Below are positions 18,881-27,790 of a DNA stretch of 64,000 nt, one piece after another. A program made the position numbers and the translations under genes. This DNA is from Cymbomonas tetramitiformis (Eukaryota > Chlorophyta > Pyramimonadophyceae > Pyramimonadales > Pyramimonadaceae). Each line of letters opens with the position of its first letter. The first letter of the stretch is position 1. Under the pieces are notes generated by a model that was not told the origin of the DNA, searched no databases, and was given only the letters and a program-made list of their open reading frames with translations. The stretch lies in contig LGRX02028683.1 of assembly GCA_001247695.2 (NCBI GenBank), positions 1 to 64,000 on the forward strand. Reading direction: 5' to 3'.

Positions 18881-21568
18881 CGGGAGTTGTTCCACCTCTC
18901 CACCCAGGTGTGTGGAGGCTTTCCTTAAAGCATTTTTGTAAAATATTTGTTTCCGTTCCCTCTGGAGTTCGAATAGTGTCCTCTCTGTCGGTAGGGTAAG
19001 GTTAGGGTTTCCCCTTATTTCACTCGGGGGTGTGTACTTACATGTTATCATTACAGCTGGGTTGGCCCCCGAACTTATGACAACCCGTGTGTGTAATATC
19101 TCGTTTTTTCTTGTGTGTTTTACATTTCGATTTTCGAGGGGCCATATATATCCCAATGCTTTTACTGTTTGCACAATTATTGTAAGTTTGTAATCTCCCT
19201 GGTTGGTTATAGTGGTGTTAACATTAAGGGTATGCCTATTGTGTTTGCAATGTAACTGCAGTGGGGCACCCTTCAGTTTGCAGGGCAGTTCTATCAAGGT
19301 ATGCTGTAGTTTGCAGTCTATGTTAATATGTGCAGGGCATGTTAGGCTCATTGCCTGTAGGTATCGATTTCGCACTACAGGGGCTACACCTATTGATGTG
19401 TTCCCTCTGGTGGGATTTCCTATTGCCCTCTCTTCGGTCGCCATTACTTCATCCCAGTTCAAAGCCAAATTATCTATGTTAATATGTGCAGGGCATGTTA
19501 GGCTCATTGCCTGTAGGTATCGATTTCGCACTACAGGGGCTACACCTATTGATGTGTTCCCTCTGGAGGGATTTCCTATTGCCCTCTCTACGGTCGCCAT
19601 CCTGTACAGCACGGCGATTTGCCTGGGGGTCGGTCGCAGTTGGTCTGGGCTCCTGTCTTCGCTGCAGATCATGTCTTTCGGTTGGGGGCTTGTGCCCCCA
19701 GTCCCTCCTGCACTCCCCCTCCCCTCGGAAAGATCCCCGTCATTGTGTTTTGGAGGGGTATGGATGCATACCTTGCTGGATGCCGTTTGTGTTGTCGGAC
19801 TGCCCTCCGTGAGGTTCCTGCTGGGAGCACATAGCCCCATTCCGCTCAGTGCCTTTTCCGAGGTTCGTTTTCCAAACTTCCTCAGACGCGGACAGGGTGT
19901 CAGATTGCCCTCTGTGGGGTTCATGCCAGGGGCACATAGCCTCCTTCTACTCGTTGTGTCGATTGTAAGGTTGCTGGGGGGTTGTAAGGTTTGTGGCGGT
20001 TGGTAAGGGTCTACGATGTTTGTGTGTGTTTTTTGTGGGTTTGTCGCTGACTCGCTCGTAAGCGGACAGGGTATCGGATTGCCCTCTGTGAGGTTCCTGT
20101 TGGGGGCACGTAGCCCCCTTCCGCTCAGTGCCTTTTCTGAGGTTCGTTTTCCAAACTTTCTCAGACGCGGACAGGGTGTAAGATTGCCCTCTGTGGGGTT
20201 TATGCCAGGGGCACATAGCCTCCTTCTACTCGTTGTGTCGATTGTAAGGTTGCTGGGGGGTTGTAAGGTTTGTGGCGGTTGGTAAGGGTCTGCGATGTTT
20301 GTGTGTGATTTTTGTGGGTTTGTCGCTGACTCGCTCGTAAGCGAACAGGGTATCGGATTGCCCTCTGTGGGGTTCCTGCTGGGGGCACTTAGCCCCCTTC
20401 CGCTCAGTGCCTTTTCGGAGGTTCGTTTTCCAAACTTTCTCAGACGCGGACAGGGTGTAAGATTGCCCTCTGTGGGGTTCATGCCAGGGGCACATAGCCT
20501 CCTTCTACTCGTTGTGTCGATTGTAAGGTTGCTAGGGGCTTGTGAGGTTTGTGGCGGTTGGTAAGGGTCCACGATTTTTGTGTGTGTTTTTTGTGGGTTT
20601 GTCGCTGACTCGCCCGTAAGCGGACAGGGTATCGGATTGCCCTCTGTGGGGTTCCTGCTGGGGGCACTTAGCCCCCTTCCACTCGATGTATTTTGTTCGA
20701 GTTTCCCGGACTCATCTTTTGTATTTGGTTTGTGTACCTTCTGTGAGGTTTCCCCCGGCTCGCTCGTAAGCGGGCGGGTTGCCGACTCGCTCGTAAGCGG
20801 ACAGGGTATCGGATTGCCCTCTGTGGGGTTCCTGCTGGGGGCACGTAGCCCCCTTCCACTCGATGTACTTTGTTCGAGTTTCCCGGACTCATCTTTTGTA
20901 TTCGGTTTGTGTACCTTCCGTGAGGTTTTCCCCGGCTCGCTCGTAAGCGGGCGGGTTGCCGACTCGCTCGTAAGCGGACGGGGTGCTGGATTGCCCTCTG
21001 TGGGGTTCCTGCTGGGGGCGAGCAGCCCCCTTCCACTCCGTGGATTTTCTGTGTTGTTCTGCGGGAGCAACCGCTGGGACAGGGGGCCGGCATAGCCGGT
21101 TAGCCCGATTTCGTTGGTTGGATTTGGGCTCGTGTGCCCTAGCAGGAGACGAGATTCGCTTTGTTCTCCACCGTGGGTGCCATATTCGTAAAAAGCGTGT
21201 GTGCTCGACAGGATTTTGGCGGTTGTTTTCGAGGGAGTTCTTGGGAACTTCAAGATTTTGTGCAGGTGTGCTCGTTCGGCGACTCTGTCTGCGCCGAATT
21301 TCTCGTTGAGGTCTTCCGAGACCAGCGTGAGCGGATGTTCGCTTTGGTCTTCACAGTGGATGCCGTATTCGGAGAGTGCAGATGGCGTTGTCGTCTGTGA
21401 ATCCTTTTCTGCTTTTCGGCTTGGTGAAGACGTGAGGTTCGCGGTGAGTCCCGTCCTTAAATCTGGTTTGGAGATTACGGCCGTCGCGTCGCGTCGCGTC
21501 GCGTCGCGTCGCGTCTGACCAGATTTAAGGATGAAGAAATCGGCGTACTGCGACGGTGTGCACGACAT
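18860..21568 (-). CDS. LINE 1 upstream repetitive frame (ORF1 position), function unknown
   Basis: A 902-codon frame with ATG at 21568 that ends where the protease frame opens (4-nt overlap). About half consists of repeats of the pattern SGRGLxAPSRNPTEGNP and CPLTSESAT, with two unit lengths (59 and 93 codons). A near-exact 128-bp duplication encodes the block ending MSLTCPAHINID. The frame stays open through all repeats, and their unit lengths are multiples of three, which favours coding. No RNA-binding or zinc motif is recognised. It could be a repeat-expanded ORF1 protein or a 5' UTR that happens to be open. Confidence 0.5.
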   Translation of the reverse strand: MSCTPSQYADFFILKSGQTRRDATRRDATAVISKPDLRTGLTANLTSSPSRKAEKDSQTTTPSALSEYGIHCEDQSEHPLTLVSEDLNEKFGADRVAERAHLHKILKFPRTPSKTTAKILSSTHAFYEYGTHGGEQSESRLLLGHTSPNPTNEIGLTGYAGPLSQRLLPQNNTENPRSGRGLLAPSRNPTEGNPAPRPLTSESATRPLTSEPGKTSRKVHKPNTKDESGKLEQSTSSGRGLRAPSRNPTEGNPIPCPLTSESATRPLTSEPGETSQKVHKPNTKDESGKLEQNTSSGRGLSAPSRNPTEGNPIPCPLTGESATNPQKTHTKIVDPYQPPQTSQAPSNLTIDTTSRRRLCAPGMNPTEGNLTPCPRLRKFGKRTSEKALSGRGLSAPSRNPTEGNPIPCSLTSESATNPQKSHTNIADPYQPPQTLQPPSNLTIDTTSRRRLCAPGINPTEGNLTPCPRLRKFGKRTSEKALSGRGLRAPNRNLTEGNPIPCPLTSESATNPQKTHTNIVDPYQPPQTLQPPSNLTIDTTSRRRLCAPGMNPTEGNLTPCPRLRKFGKRTSEKALSGMGLCAPSRNLTEGSPTTQTASSKVCIHTPPKHNDGDLSEGRGSAGGTGGTSPQPKDMICSEDRSPDQLRPTPRQIAVLYRMATVERAIGNPSRGNTSIGVAPVVRNRYLQAMSLTCPAHINIDNLALNWDEVMATEERAIGNPTRGNTSIGVAPVVRNRYLQAMSLTCPAHINIDCKLQHTLIELPCKLKGAPLQLHCKHNRHTLNVNTTITNQGDYKLTIIVQTVKALGYIWPLENRNVKHTRKNEILHTRVVISSGANPAVMITCKYTPPSEIRGNPNLTLPTERTLFELQRERKQIFYKNALRKASTHLGGEVEQLPDHTDDF
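19317..19600 (-). repeat. 128-bp near-exact direct duplication
   Basis: Copies at 19317-19444 and 19473-19600 differ at very few positions (for example GGTGGGA against GGAGGGA). They are separated by 28 bp; the offset of 156 bp keeps the reading frame. Low divergence indicates a recent event. Confidence 0.9.
19780..21060 (-). repeat. tandem repeats of 279 bp and 177 bp
   Basis: Marker GGTAAGGGTC recurs at 20002, 20281 and 20560, giving an exact 279-bp period. Marker GGATTGCCCTCTG recurs at 20634, 20811 and 20988, giving an exact 177-bp period. Both unit types share the core reading APSRNPTEGNP on the minus strand. Both lengths are divisible by three. Confidence 0.9.
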
Positions 21569-22709
21569 TTATCGTCTACGTGGCGTCTGGATGGTGTCGT
21601 CGTGGCAACGGCAAAACAATTGCACGCAAGCTTAAACGTGAATGCAGTGTTGAAATTGACAGTGCCCCGTAAGTCGCTTTCCAGCGGCTGTTGTTTTCGG
21701 GATGCTAACGTGTACCAAACACAGCATTACTTTGCATATGAATTCTAATAAGTGTTAGGAACAACATGTTTTTTTGCGCGCAAGATTCGTCCAGGATTCT
21801 GGATGCTGGACGACTCTTGTGAGGGGGGGTAATGGGCGTGATTCGAGCCAGCAATCTCGACTCACGCCCAGCAGCGACTCATACTGCACAGCATGAACAT
21901 ATCAGGCATATCATGTGAACAAACGAAATCAATTCTGAGCATCTGACAGTGCACTGTCACCTTTAGCGGAAACGCGGATGTCAACCGCGTCCACGTTTCC
22001 GCCGCGGGGCTCGAAGCGGGTGAACCAAATGACCAAATGAAACACAGATGCGCACATACAACGTTGAAAATATGTTTCAGTTGTTGCTATTAGTATTTTT
22101 TAGCTTTCCCTTCGGCGGGATACCGAAGGGAATGCCGTTTTGCGGATGCGGTTTCCCGCTTCCGCCATTCCCGCTTCCGCCACACGAAGCGGAGAATTCG
22201 AGATCTGCTTCCAGTCACCGAATATGTGCGGGGATGCTTCCTATCGTTCATGATACCTTCAAGTAAACATTATTTCCTTCTAATATATCGCGAATACTTC
22301 AATTTCTTCACTAATCTACCCTGCTGCACTAGGTTTTCACAGTGTTAATTAGGTCAAACGTTTGACCTACAAAGTGTCGCATTGCCTACGTGGAGCGTAC
22401 ACTTGCGTCGCATATCCAAGAAGCGTCCATTTTTTTATCTCCGATTTGATCTGACGAACATTTTTCAATTTTTGCCTACGTGGAACCAAAAAACGCGACG
22501 CAAGAGCGTCGCGTCGCGTAAATGTTGGACAAATTATCTCTGCGTAGCATGCTACGCAAAAGATAATCGTAATAACATCTCCGCGACGCGACGCTCTTGC
22601 GTAACTTTTGCGTAGCGCTTTACAGTTTTCCAACCAATCAAATCGCTGCGATCAAAAGTTACGCGACGCGACGAATTTTCATTTTACCCAAACCAGATTT
22701 AAGGACGGG
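21450..22709. repeat. 1.26-kb segment bounded by 22-bp inverted repeats and rich in hairpins
   Basis: Perfect 22-bp inverted repeats lie at 21450-21471 and 22688-22709 (core CTTAAATCTGGTTTGG), each adjoining CGTCG tandem units; a pentamer run fills 21483-21510. A third partial copy at about 21514-21533 makes the left end a hairpin. Inside are further stems, for example 21834-21847 against 21856-21869, and the palindromes 22350-22369 and 22541-22558. There is no coding frame between 21570 and 22830. It may be a foldback or MITE-like element, or the inverted 5' part of LINE 1. Confidence 0.55.
22498..22602. repeat. nested foldback with CGTCG arms
   Basis: Perfect 21-bp arms at 22498-22518 and 22582-22602 (ACGCAAGAGCGTCGCG...). 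Between them sits a second inverted repeat (22533-22539 against 22561-22567) around the 18-bp palindrome TGCGTAGCATGCTACGCA. Single strands would fold into an extended cruciform. Confidence 0.85.
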
Positions 22710-22831
22710 CCTGAAGTCCCCCTTTTCAACCTGCAGTGTGCACAGGCTGTCAGTACTCAGAATGTCGTCTGTTTGCCTCAAAACATGTGAGGGAGGGCCT
22801 GGGCGGGCCAAATCTGCATGTTGCCGTCTCG

Positions 22832-22984
22832 TGGACCCCATAATGTATACCCCAATATTATGGACCCCTAGGGAGAAATGTCTGACCATTTGGGGCATGC
22901 GAGGTCCATTCCAAGTCCACGGGGGTCCACGTGAGGTCCATGTGGGGTCCATGTGATTTGTGAATCACATGGACCCGTCCCTAT
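22832..22984. repeat. CATGGAC/GTCCATG minisatellite, right block
   Basis: The same family as the blocks at 3415 and 7020. It includes the shared marker AATGTCTGACCAT and a perfect hairpin (22945-22958 against 22963-22976). It abuts the truncated chromodomain of the Ty3/gypsy fragment. Confidence 0.75.
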
Positions 22985-23898
22985 TTGGTAGGGGAGTATG
23001 ATTGTACCCAGTCCACCGAACCAGAAATTATTCCACGTCTTTTCCTCCTCGAGTAGGTTTCACTCTTCGAGCCAGAATCTTAGACACATGGGTCTGAGAT
23101 TGTCCATCTATCCACGAGTACCTTGGCGAGAGTGGGTACTTGCCGGCGCAGCGCGAAGGTTTCTTCGGCGGTGCGGTATTCCTTGAGACGGTGCTGCGCA
23201 AAGACGTCATGGATACGCCATTTGGGTGGCAACTTGAGCCGATAAGCCACCGGGGCACCTCTGTCGATCTCCGGTAGCTCTCGCTGCTAATCACTGAAGA
23301 ATCTCTCGGTGATGGGTTCGTAGAGGTCCGTGCCAGCGAGGTCCCAGCTTCCAGAGACGGCTCGTCGAAAGGGGCACTTTCTGCAAGGGGGTGACGGGTT
23401 AAGTCATCCCTCGGTAGTGGTGGGGCACCAGCTGAGCGGTAGGTGCGTCGCAAGCGGGTTCCAGAGGTGAAGGCCACGCTCTTGGGATGAGGTCGATGGC
23501 CCCAAGGATCTCTACGTCCTCGTGCGCGTCGGGGTTCCATTGGTTCTGACCGCTTCTCCAGGGCGGAGAGGGTCTGATAACCAGGGTGTGACCTCACTTC
23601 CTCGAAGGGCAGGGTCAGGGACTGGTCGCCGGCCAGTCATTCGTCGTCCTCAACCGGGGGAAGGCCGTCACCCTCCACAAGTTCGATGCCAGCGAGCGCC
23701 GCCAGAGTCTGGTAACTCTGCTCGTCCTCACAGCTGGCAAGCGCCAAGACCTCCTCGGAGAACTCCTCTGGAACGCCGTCCACCGAAGAGATGTCCTCCT
23801 GCTGCTCGATGGCCCATACGACGGCGGCCACGAATCCAGGAGAGTTTGCCAATCGGGCAGGAGCGTTGGCTCTCCACTCCTTGAGCTTGGCCTCATCC
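22985..23898 (-). pseudogene. Ty3/gypsy element A: end of gag and degenerate integrase C-terminus with chromodomain
   Basis: In minus-strand order, 23898-23637 continues the gag after the hAT insertion (TDEAKLKEW... to EDDE, then TGA). Then about 350 bp of frameshifted fragments follow, such as one containing EDVEILGAIDLIPRAW and one containing CRKCPFRRAV. At about 23280-23030 comes the integrase C-terminal module (PVAYRLKLPPKWRIHDVF) running into a chromodomain (VSKILARRVK, then VE-stop-FLVRWTGY). The chromodomain is broken by TAA at 23028-23030 and truncated at the minisatellite. Protease, RT, RNase H and the integrase core are missing, so this is an internally deleted chromovirus-type element. 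Confidence 0.75.
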
Positions 23899-24025
23899 GT
23901 ACAGTTCAAGGGTAGGTATCGATATTCAATATTTTCGATACTATCGATATTTCGATTAATTTTTATTCATTGATAGGAGTTTTGTACATATCGAAATATT
24001 GAATATTGATCGATACTCGGGGACC

Positions 24026-24107
24026 ACTTATTCATATCGATCGAATACCCCTCGCGGACTTATTCATATCGATTGATACCTCCAGGTCACTTATTCATAT
24101 CGATCAA
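24026..24107 (+). repeat. hAT left subterminal repeats
   Basis: Three direct copies of ACTTATTCATATCGATCGA-like sequence spaced about 30 bp apart. The adjoining 23930-24025 and 24140-24190 are also made of ATCGAT motifs. These are likely transposase binding sites; the same motif occurs at the right end. Confidence 0.8.
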
Positions 24108-24405
24108 TCATACATGAATAAAGTACCTTGATTGGCCAGATCGATTAATCGATACTCATATTGATTAATCGATCTTGTATAACCCAAATCTTGGTTTTTC
24201 GTTGGCTAAGACTAAGCCAACGAAGCTATGGGGATTAAACCGTGTGCACAGGGGGGAATGCGAAGCGTTTTTTGGGGGGAATGACAGCCCTCCTCCGCCC
24301 TGGCGAACTTGGGACATATATTCAAATCATCTTAAAACAATATGATACCGCTCGGGCGTCCAAAGTTCACCACTCGAGACCAAGTTTCGCTAGCTGAACC
24401 ACACC

Positions 24406-27388
24406 ATGGGTCGTACTCGCGGACAGGGCCCACGTGCACGCAAGACGAGACCGGAAGTACTGTTAGCCCAGGGAAAGGGGTCAGTGAAGCGCACGCAACT
24501 GAATCCTTTTGATGCCGCTGGCAGTGACGATAGGGAATATGTTGTTGAACAAATTCTGGCGACGCGAACTTGCTACGGTGAACAGCAGTGGCTCATAAAA
24601 TGGGAAGGTTTAGGAGAAGGCACCAATACCTGGGAGCCATTAAAAAATCTGCCCGGTCACGAGGCTGAGATCGAAGCTTATCGCATTCGTTCAGAGGAGG
24701 AGCACGATGCGGTTTCGAGGGAAAAATCGGAGGAGCGTGAGAAGAAGCGGAAAGAGAGAGATGAGGCTGAATCTGGTTTGTTCTAACAATGCCCCTCATT
24801 CTTTGTGCATGGCCTTGCTTCATGTTTACACAACGAGGCGGTAAATTTCTCCGTTCGCTGACTTCTAAGTTGGGGTCTGGTGTGTGCTGTCTATCATAGG
24901 TGAGGGCGGAGACTCGGACTTCACAAGTCCACCCAGTAATTTGCGTTCGCCTTTCTGGAAGCACTTCAAGGTGCAAATGGATGGACGCAAGATCATCGCC
25001 TACAAGTGCAACTTATGTGGACATGACGCTCTCGCAAAACCATATTGCGGTAACACCTCAAACCTCCGTACTCACCTTTCTCACGTCCACAAGGACGCCA
25101 TGGTCTGCATCAAGGCGACTCAACTCTCAGAGAGCTCTGGTGGTGCTCTTCATGGTGGCGGCCAATCTCAGCCCGCGTCCTCTGTGAAGAAGGGGAGCAT
25201 AGATGCTATGCTTCCCCAACCCTCTGCTGATCAGCGTGAACGCTTGCATCGCAAGATCACGTTATGGCTTGTGCGGCGTGGAAGACCTTTGTATTTGCCT
25301 CAGAAGGACAAAGAGTTTCGTGACATATTTGACGAAATTTTCAAGGGGGGTTACACCCCCCCTTGCTACAAGACAGTGCTCGACAACATCGTATCGCTGT
25401 CGGCCGAGGGGCGAGAGAAAGTCATGTCAGCGCTTGCTGAACTTCTTGCTGAAGGCATACTTCCTAGTATCGCGGGTGCGTGGCCCTACACTTGTTTATT
25501 ATTCACTTGCACTCTTTCCCTATGTGAGCAAACGTTTTTTAATGTGATATTAGGTTGTACAAATCCTTTTATCCTTATTTGGTTTTCGTTTCCGAGTTTC
25601 AACATATGTGTGCGCAGGTGACATATGGTCGGAAGGGGGCATCGCAATCTTTGGTATCTTAGTGTACTGGGTGGACAACGACTTCAAGATTCACGAGCGC
25701 CTTGTGTCGGCGATCCCTTTTTCATCGGTGCGTCACACTGCATTGGAGTTGGAGACTGCCACAAAAAAAGCGTGTGCGAGCATGGGCTTAGGCTTGTATC
25801 GTGAGGTCCTAGATCCGGACACCACTACTGACCCGAGGATTGAGGACACCGTGTGCGACACTGTCCACTGCACAGTTTCTGACAACGCTTCAACTATCGT
25901 GAGTGGTTGGGTCAAGTTTGATGGCCATGAGTGTGTGGCCCATACTTTGGCTTTGATAGTCAAATCCTTTCTGGACCACCCTGGCGTGAAAAAGGTCTTC
26001 TCCAAGCTACGCGGCATGACCGGTCATTTTAACCACTCTGTGATCGGAGTGAGGCTGCTGTATGACTGTCAAAAACGGCAAGGACTTTCTCAGAGCAAGC
26101 CGCCGCAGGACAACGATACACGCACCGGATGGGGGGGAGCTTGCAAACAAGCCAGGTGGTACCTACAGAATCGGGTGAGATAACACTTCCATGCCCTGCT
26201 TTGCACACATATACAATATCCTTTGAGAAAGACTTCCCAAGTTTTTGACGAAACAGATATGAGTATGATTGGTTGCGTGTGTCGTTGCACCTTTTTTCAT
26301 TACATCCATAAAGTTGCAACGTGTAGAATTTTATGGCGTTTAACTTGTAGTGTCGTGGTTGCTTATAAACAGGAGGCAGTTCAAATGTATGATTGTGAAC
26401 ACCCCACTAAGGCCGCCAATGCCGTTCCGAACGTGGACGGCTCGGTGTATAAGGATCACCAGCTGGATGCTAATGATTGGGACGTGGTGCGAGAATCCGT
26501 GTACGTCTTGACACACCCCAGCATCACGGTGGACCTTTTACAAGGCACCCACTACCCGACTGTTAGCTTGGTGCTTCCCTTGATAGGGAAGCTAGCACAC
26601 ATTGCCAAGGCCGACACTCCCCTTAGGCATGAGGGGGCACCAGTCCAAATCAAGACGGAGATCGTCAAGCAGGCTCGCAGAATGATGAGGAACTCGATAA
26701 CGGCCCGGTACTACTGTGACTTAATGGCGTGCAAGGTGGAGGATTTTGCCGTGGCCACGGTTCTGGACCGACCCACGTTACAAGAGCTATACCTTTAAGG
26801 GTGTGGAGCAGTGGTTGGGAGGTAAGTTTATTTCTATCACAATGAAAGTTGAGTATTCATTTGTATTGCTTCGTGCTGAAAGTTTTGGGGATATATGCTA
26901 TATTTGCTAAATGTGCAGGCACACTCACTAAGGAGATGGCCGTGAAGTGGGCTCGCAAGGCTTTTGAGAATGATTGGAAGCCCAAGGGGGAAGCAACCAC
27001 TGCGCCGGCATCTCTTGCGAAAAAGGCGAAGACTAGTAGTAAGCAGGTTGTGACTGTTGCCTCTTATTTGGCAGACTCAGATGATGAAGGGGAAGAGGCT
27101 GCGGAGGGAGATTCGCCAGTAGAAGAGAAAGATGAGTTTGCTAGGTATTTAGACTTGCCAGACGCATCTCGTGATAGTGACTTGCTCGTCTGGTGGAAGG
27201 CCCACCAAGCAGACTTTCCTAACTTGGCTAGGATGGCACGTCAGTTTTTAGCTGTCCCGGCTACCACGGCGGGTGTAGAGCGTGCTTTCTCTAAGGTGGG
27301 GGCCATGCACTCTGACCTTAGGAAATGTTTAAGTGAGGGCACAATTGAGCATTCGCTGATGGCATGCCTAAACACTGTAGACTTTTAG
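24406..27388 (+). pseudogene. chromodomain-BED-hAT transposase, five exons, 4-bp frameshift
   Basis: Exons inferred at 24406-24775, 24900-25475, 25618-26174, 26373-26821 and 26919-27388. All introns are GT-AG, 97-198 bp long, and phases agree across junctions. The ATG at 24406 sits in ACCATGG. Exon 1 encodes a chromodomain at about residues 44-95 (YVVEQIL, WLIKWEG, TWEPLKN; aromatic residues Y45, W66, W76). Exon 2 has a BED zinc finger (CNLCG...HLSHVH). Exon 3 has DIW, SDNAS and CVAH, the usual hAT catalytic landmarks. Exon 5 has the hATC dimerisation region (FLAVPATTAGVERAFSKVG). A GACC duplication at 26766-26773 shifts the frame in LDPRYKS; without it the coding length would be 806 codons including the stop. 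The intact ends suggest it could still be mobilised in trans. Confidence 0.88.
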
Positions 27389-27597
27389 ATATTTGGCCTA
27401 GATTTGGTGTATAGTAATATTCTTTGCTTGCCACCATCTGCTTTGTATTTGACTTTGCATTGTTTGGTGGTATGCATTGATATATCAATAGCCCATATTG
27501 ATATTTGATATATCAATAGCCCATATTGATATATCAATATATCGATAAGTGTAAAATAATGTGCACCTATCGGTATTGATTGATTAGCACAAAAAAG

Positions 27598-27722
27598 TTA
27601 TTCATATCGATCGATAATTGAGATTTTTCTTTTTAAAATATTGATATTGATTGATACAGGCTTTGCACCTATTCATATCGATCAATCCGTAAGATGTATG
27701 TACTTATTCATATCGATCGATA
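27598..27722 (+). repeat. hAT right subterminal repeats
   Basis: Three copies of (C/T)TATTCATATCGATC(G/A)AT near 27600, 27670 and 27704, in the same orientation as those at the left end. The stretch from 27470 to 27640 also contains ATATTGATATATCAATA palindromes. Confidence 0.8.
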
Positions 27723-27790
27723 TCCATTCGAAACTTATCGAAAACTATCGATACGGCGAAATAACTTCGATACTTCCCCTTGGTACAGTT

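Larger units (their letters stand above)
7613..21568 (-). mobile_element. LINE 1: Dualen-like non-LTR retrotransposon
   Basis: A minus-strand non-LTR retrotransposon. In its own direction it has repetitive upstream frames (21568-16950), a Ulp1-like protease, APE endonuclease, RT with FVDD, chromodomain-like and PCIF1-like regions, RNase H, a CCHC-like finger and a C-terminal nuclease, then a stem-loop and a T-rich tail at 7654-7611. This combination matches the Dualen clade. The 5' end is uncertain. A candidate 14-bp target duplication (CCCCTAGGGAGAAA at 7601-7614 and 22865-22878) would make it about 15.2 kb, but the motif also belongs to the local minisatellite. The copy is disabled by a nonsense codon and at least one frameshift. 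Confidence 0.85.
23907..27782 (+). mobile_element. hAT transposon with 8-bp target duplication
   Basis: A 3876-bp element flanked by exact GTACAGTT at 23899-23906 and 27783-27790. Terminal inverted repeats begin CAAGGGTAGGTATCGA on the left and CAAGGGGAAGTATCGA read inward from the right (16 of the first 20 positions match). Subterminal TTATTCATATCGATCGAT copies lie at both ends. It carries one spliced transposase gene. It sits inside the gag of Ty3/gypsy element A, immediately after the zinc knuckle; the gag reading frame resumes on the other side. Confidence 0.95.

Noticed and set aside
23028..23597. 189-codon minus-strand Arg/Ser/Pro-rich frame taken as a gene
   Set aside because: Other phases of the same strand give the integrase C-terminus and linker-like sequence; this frame matches them only in its last part.
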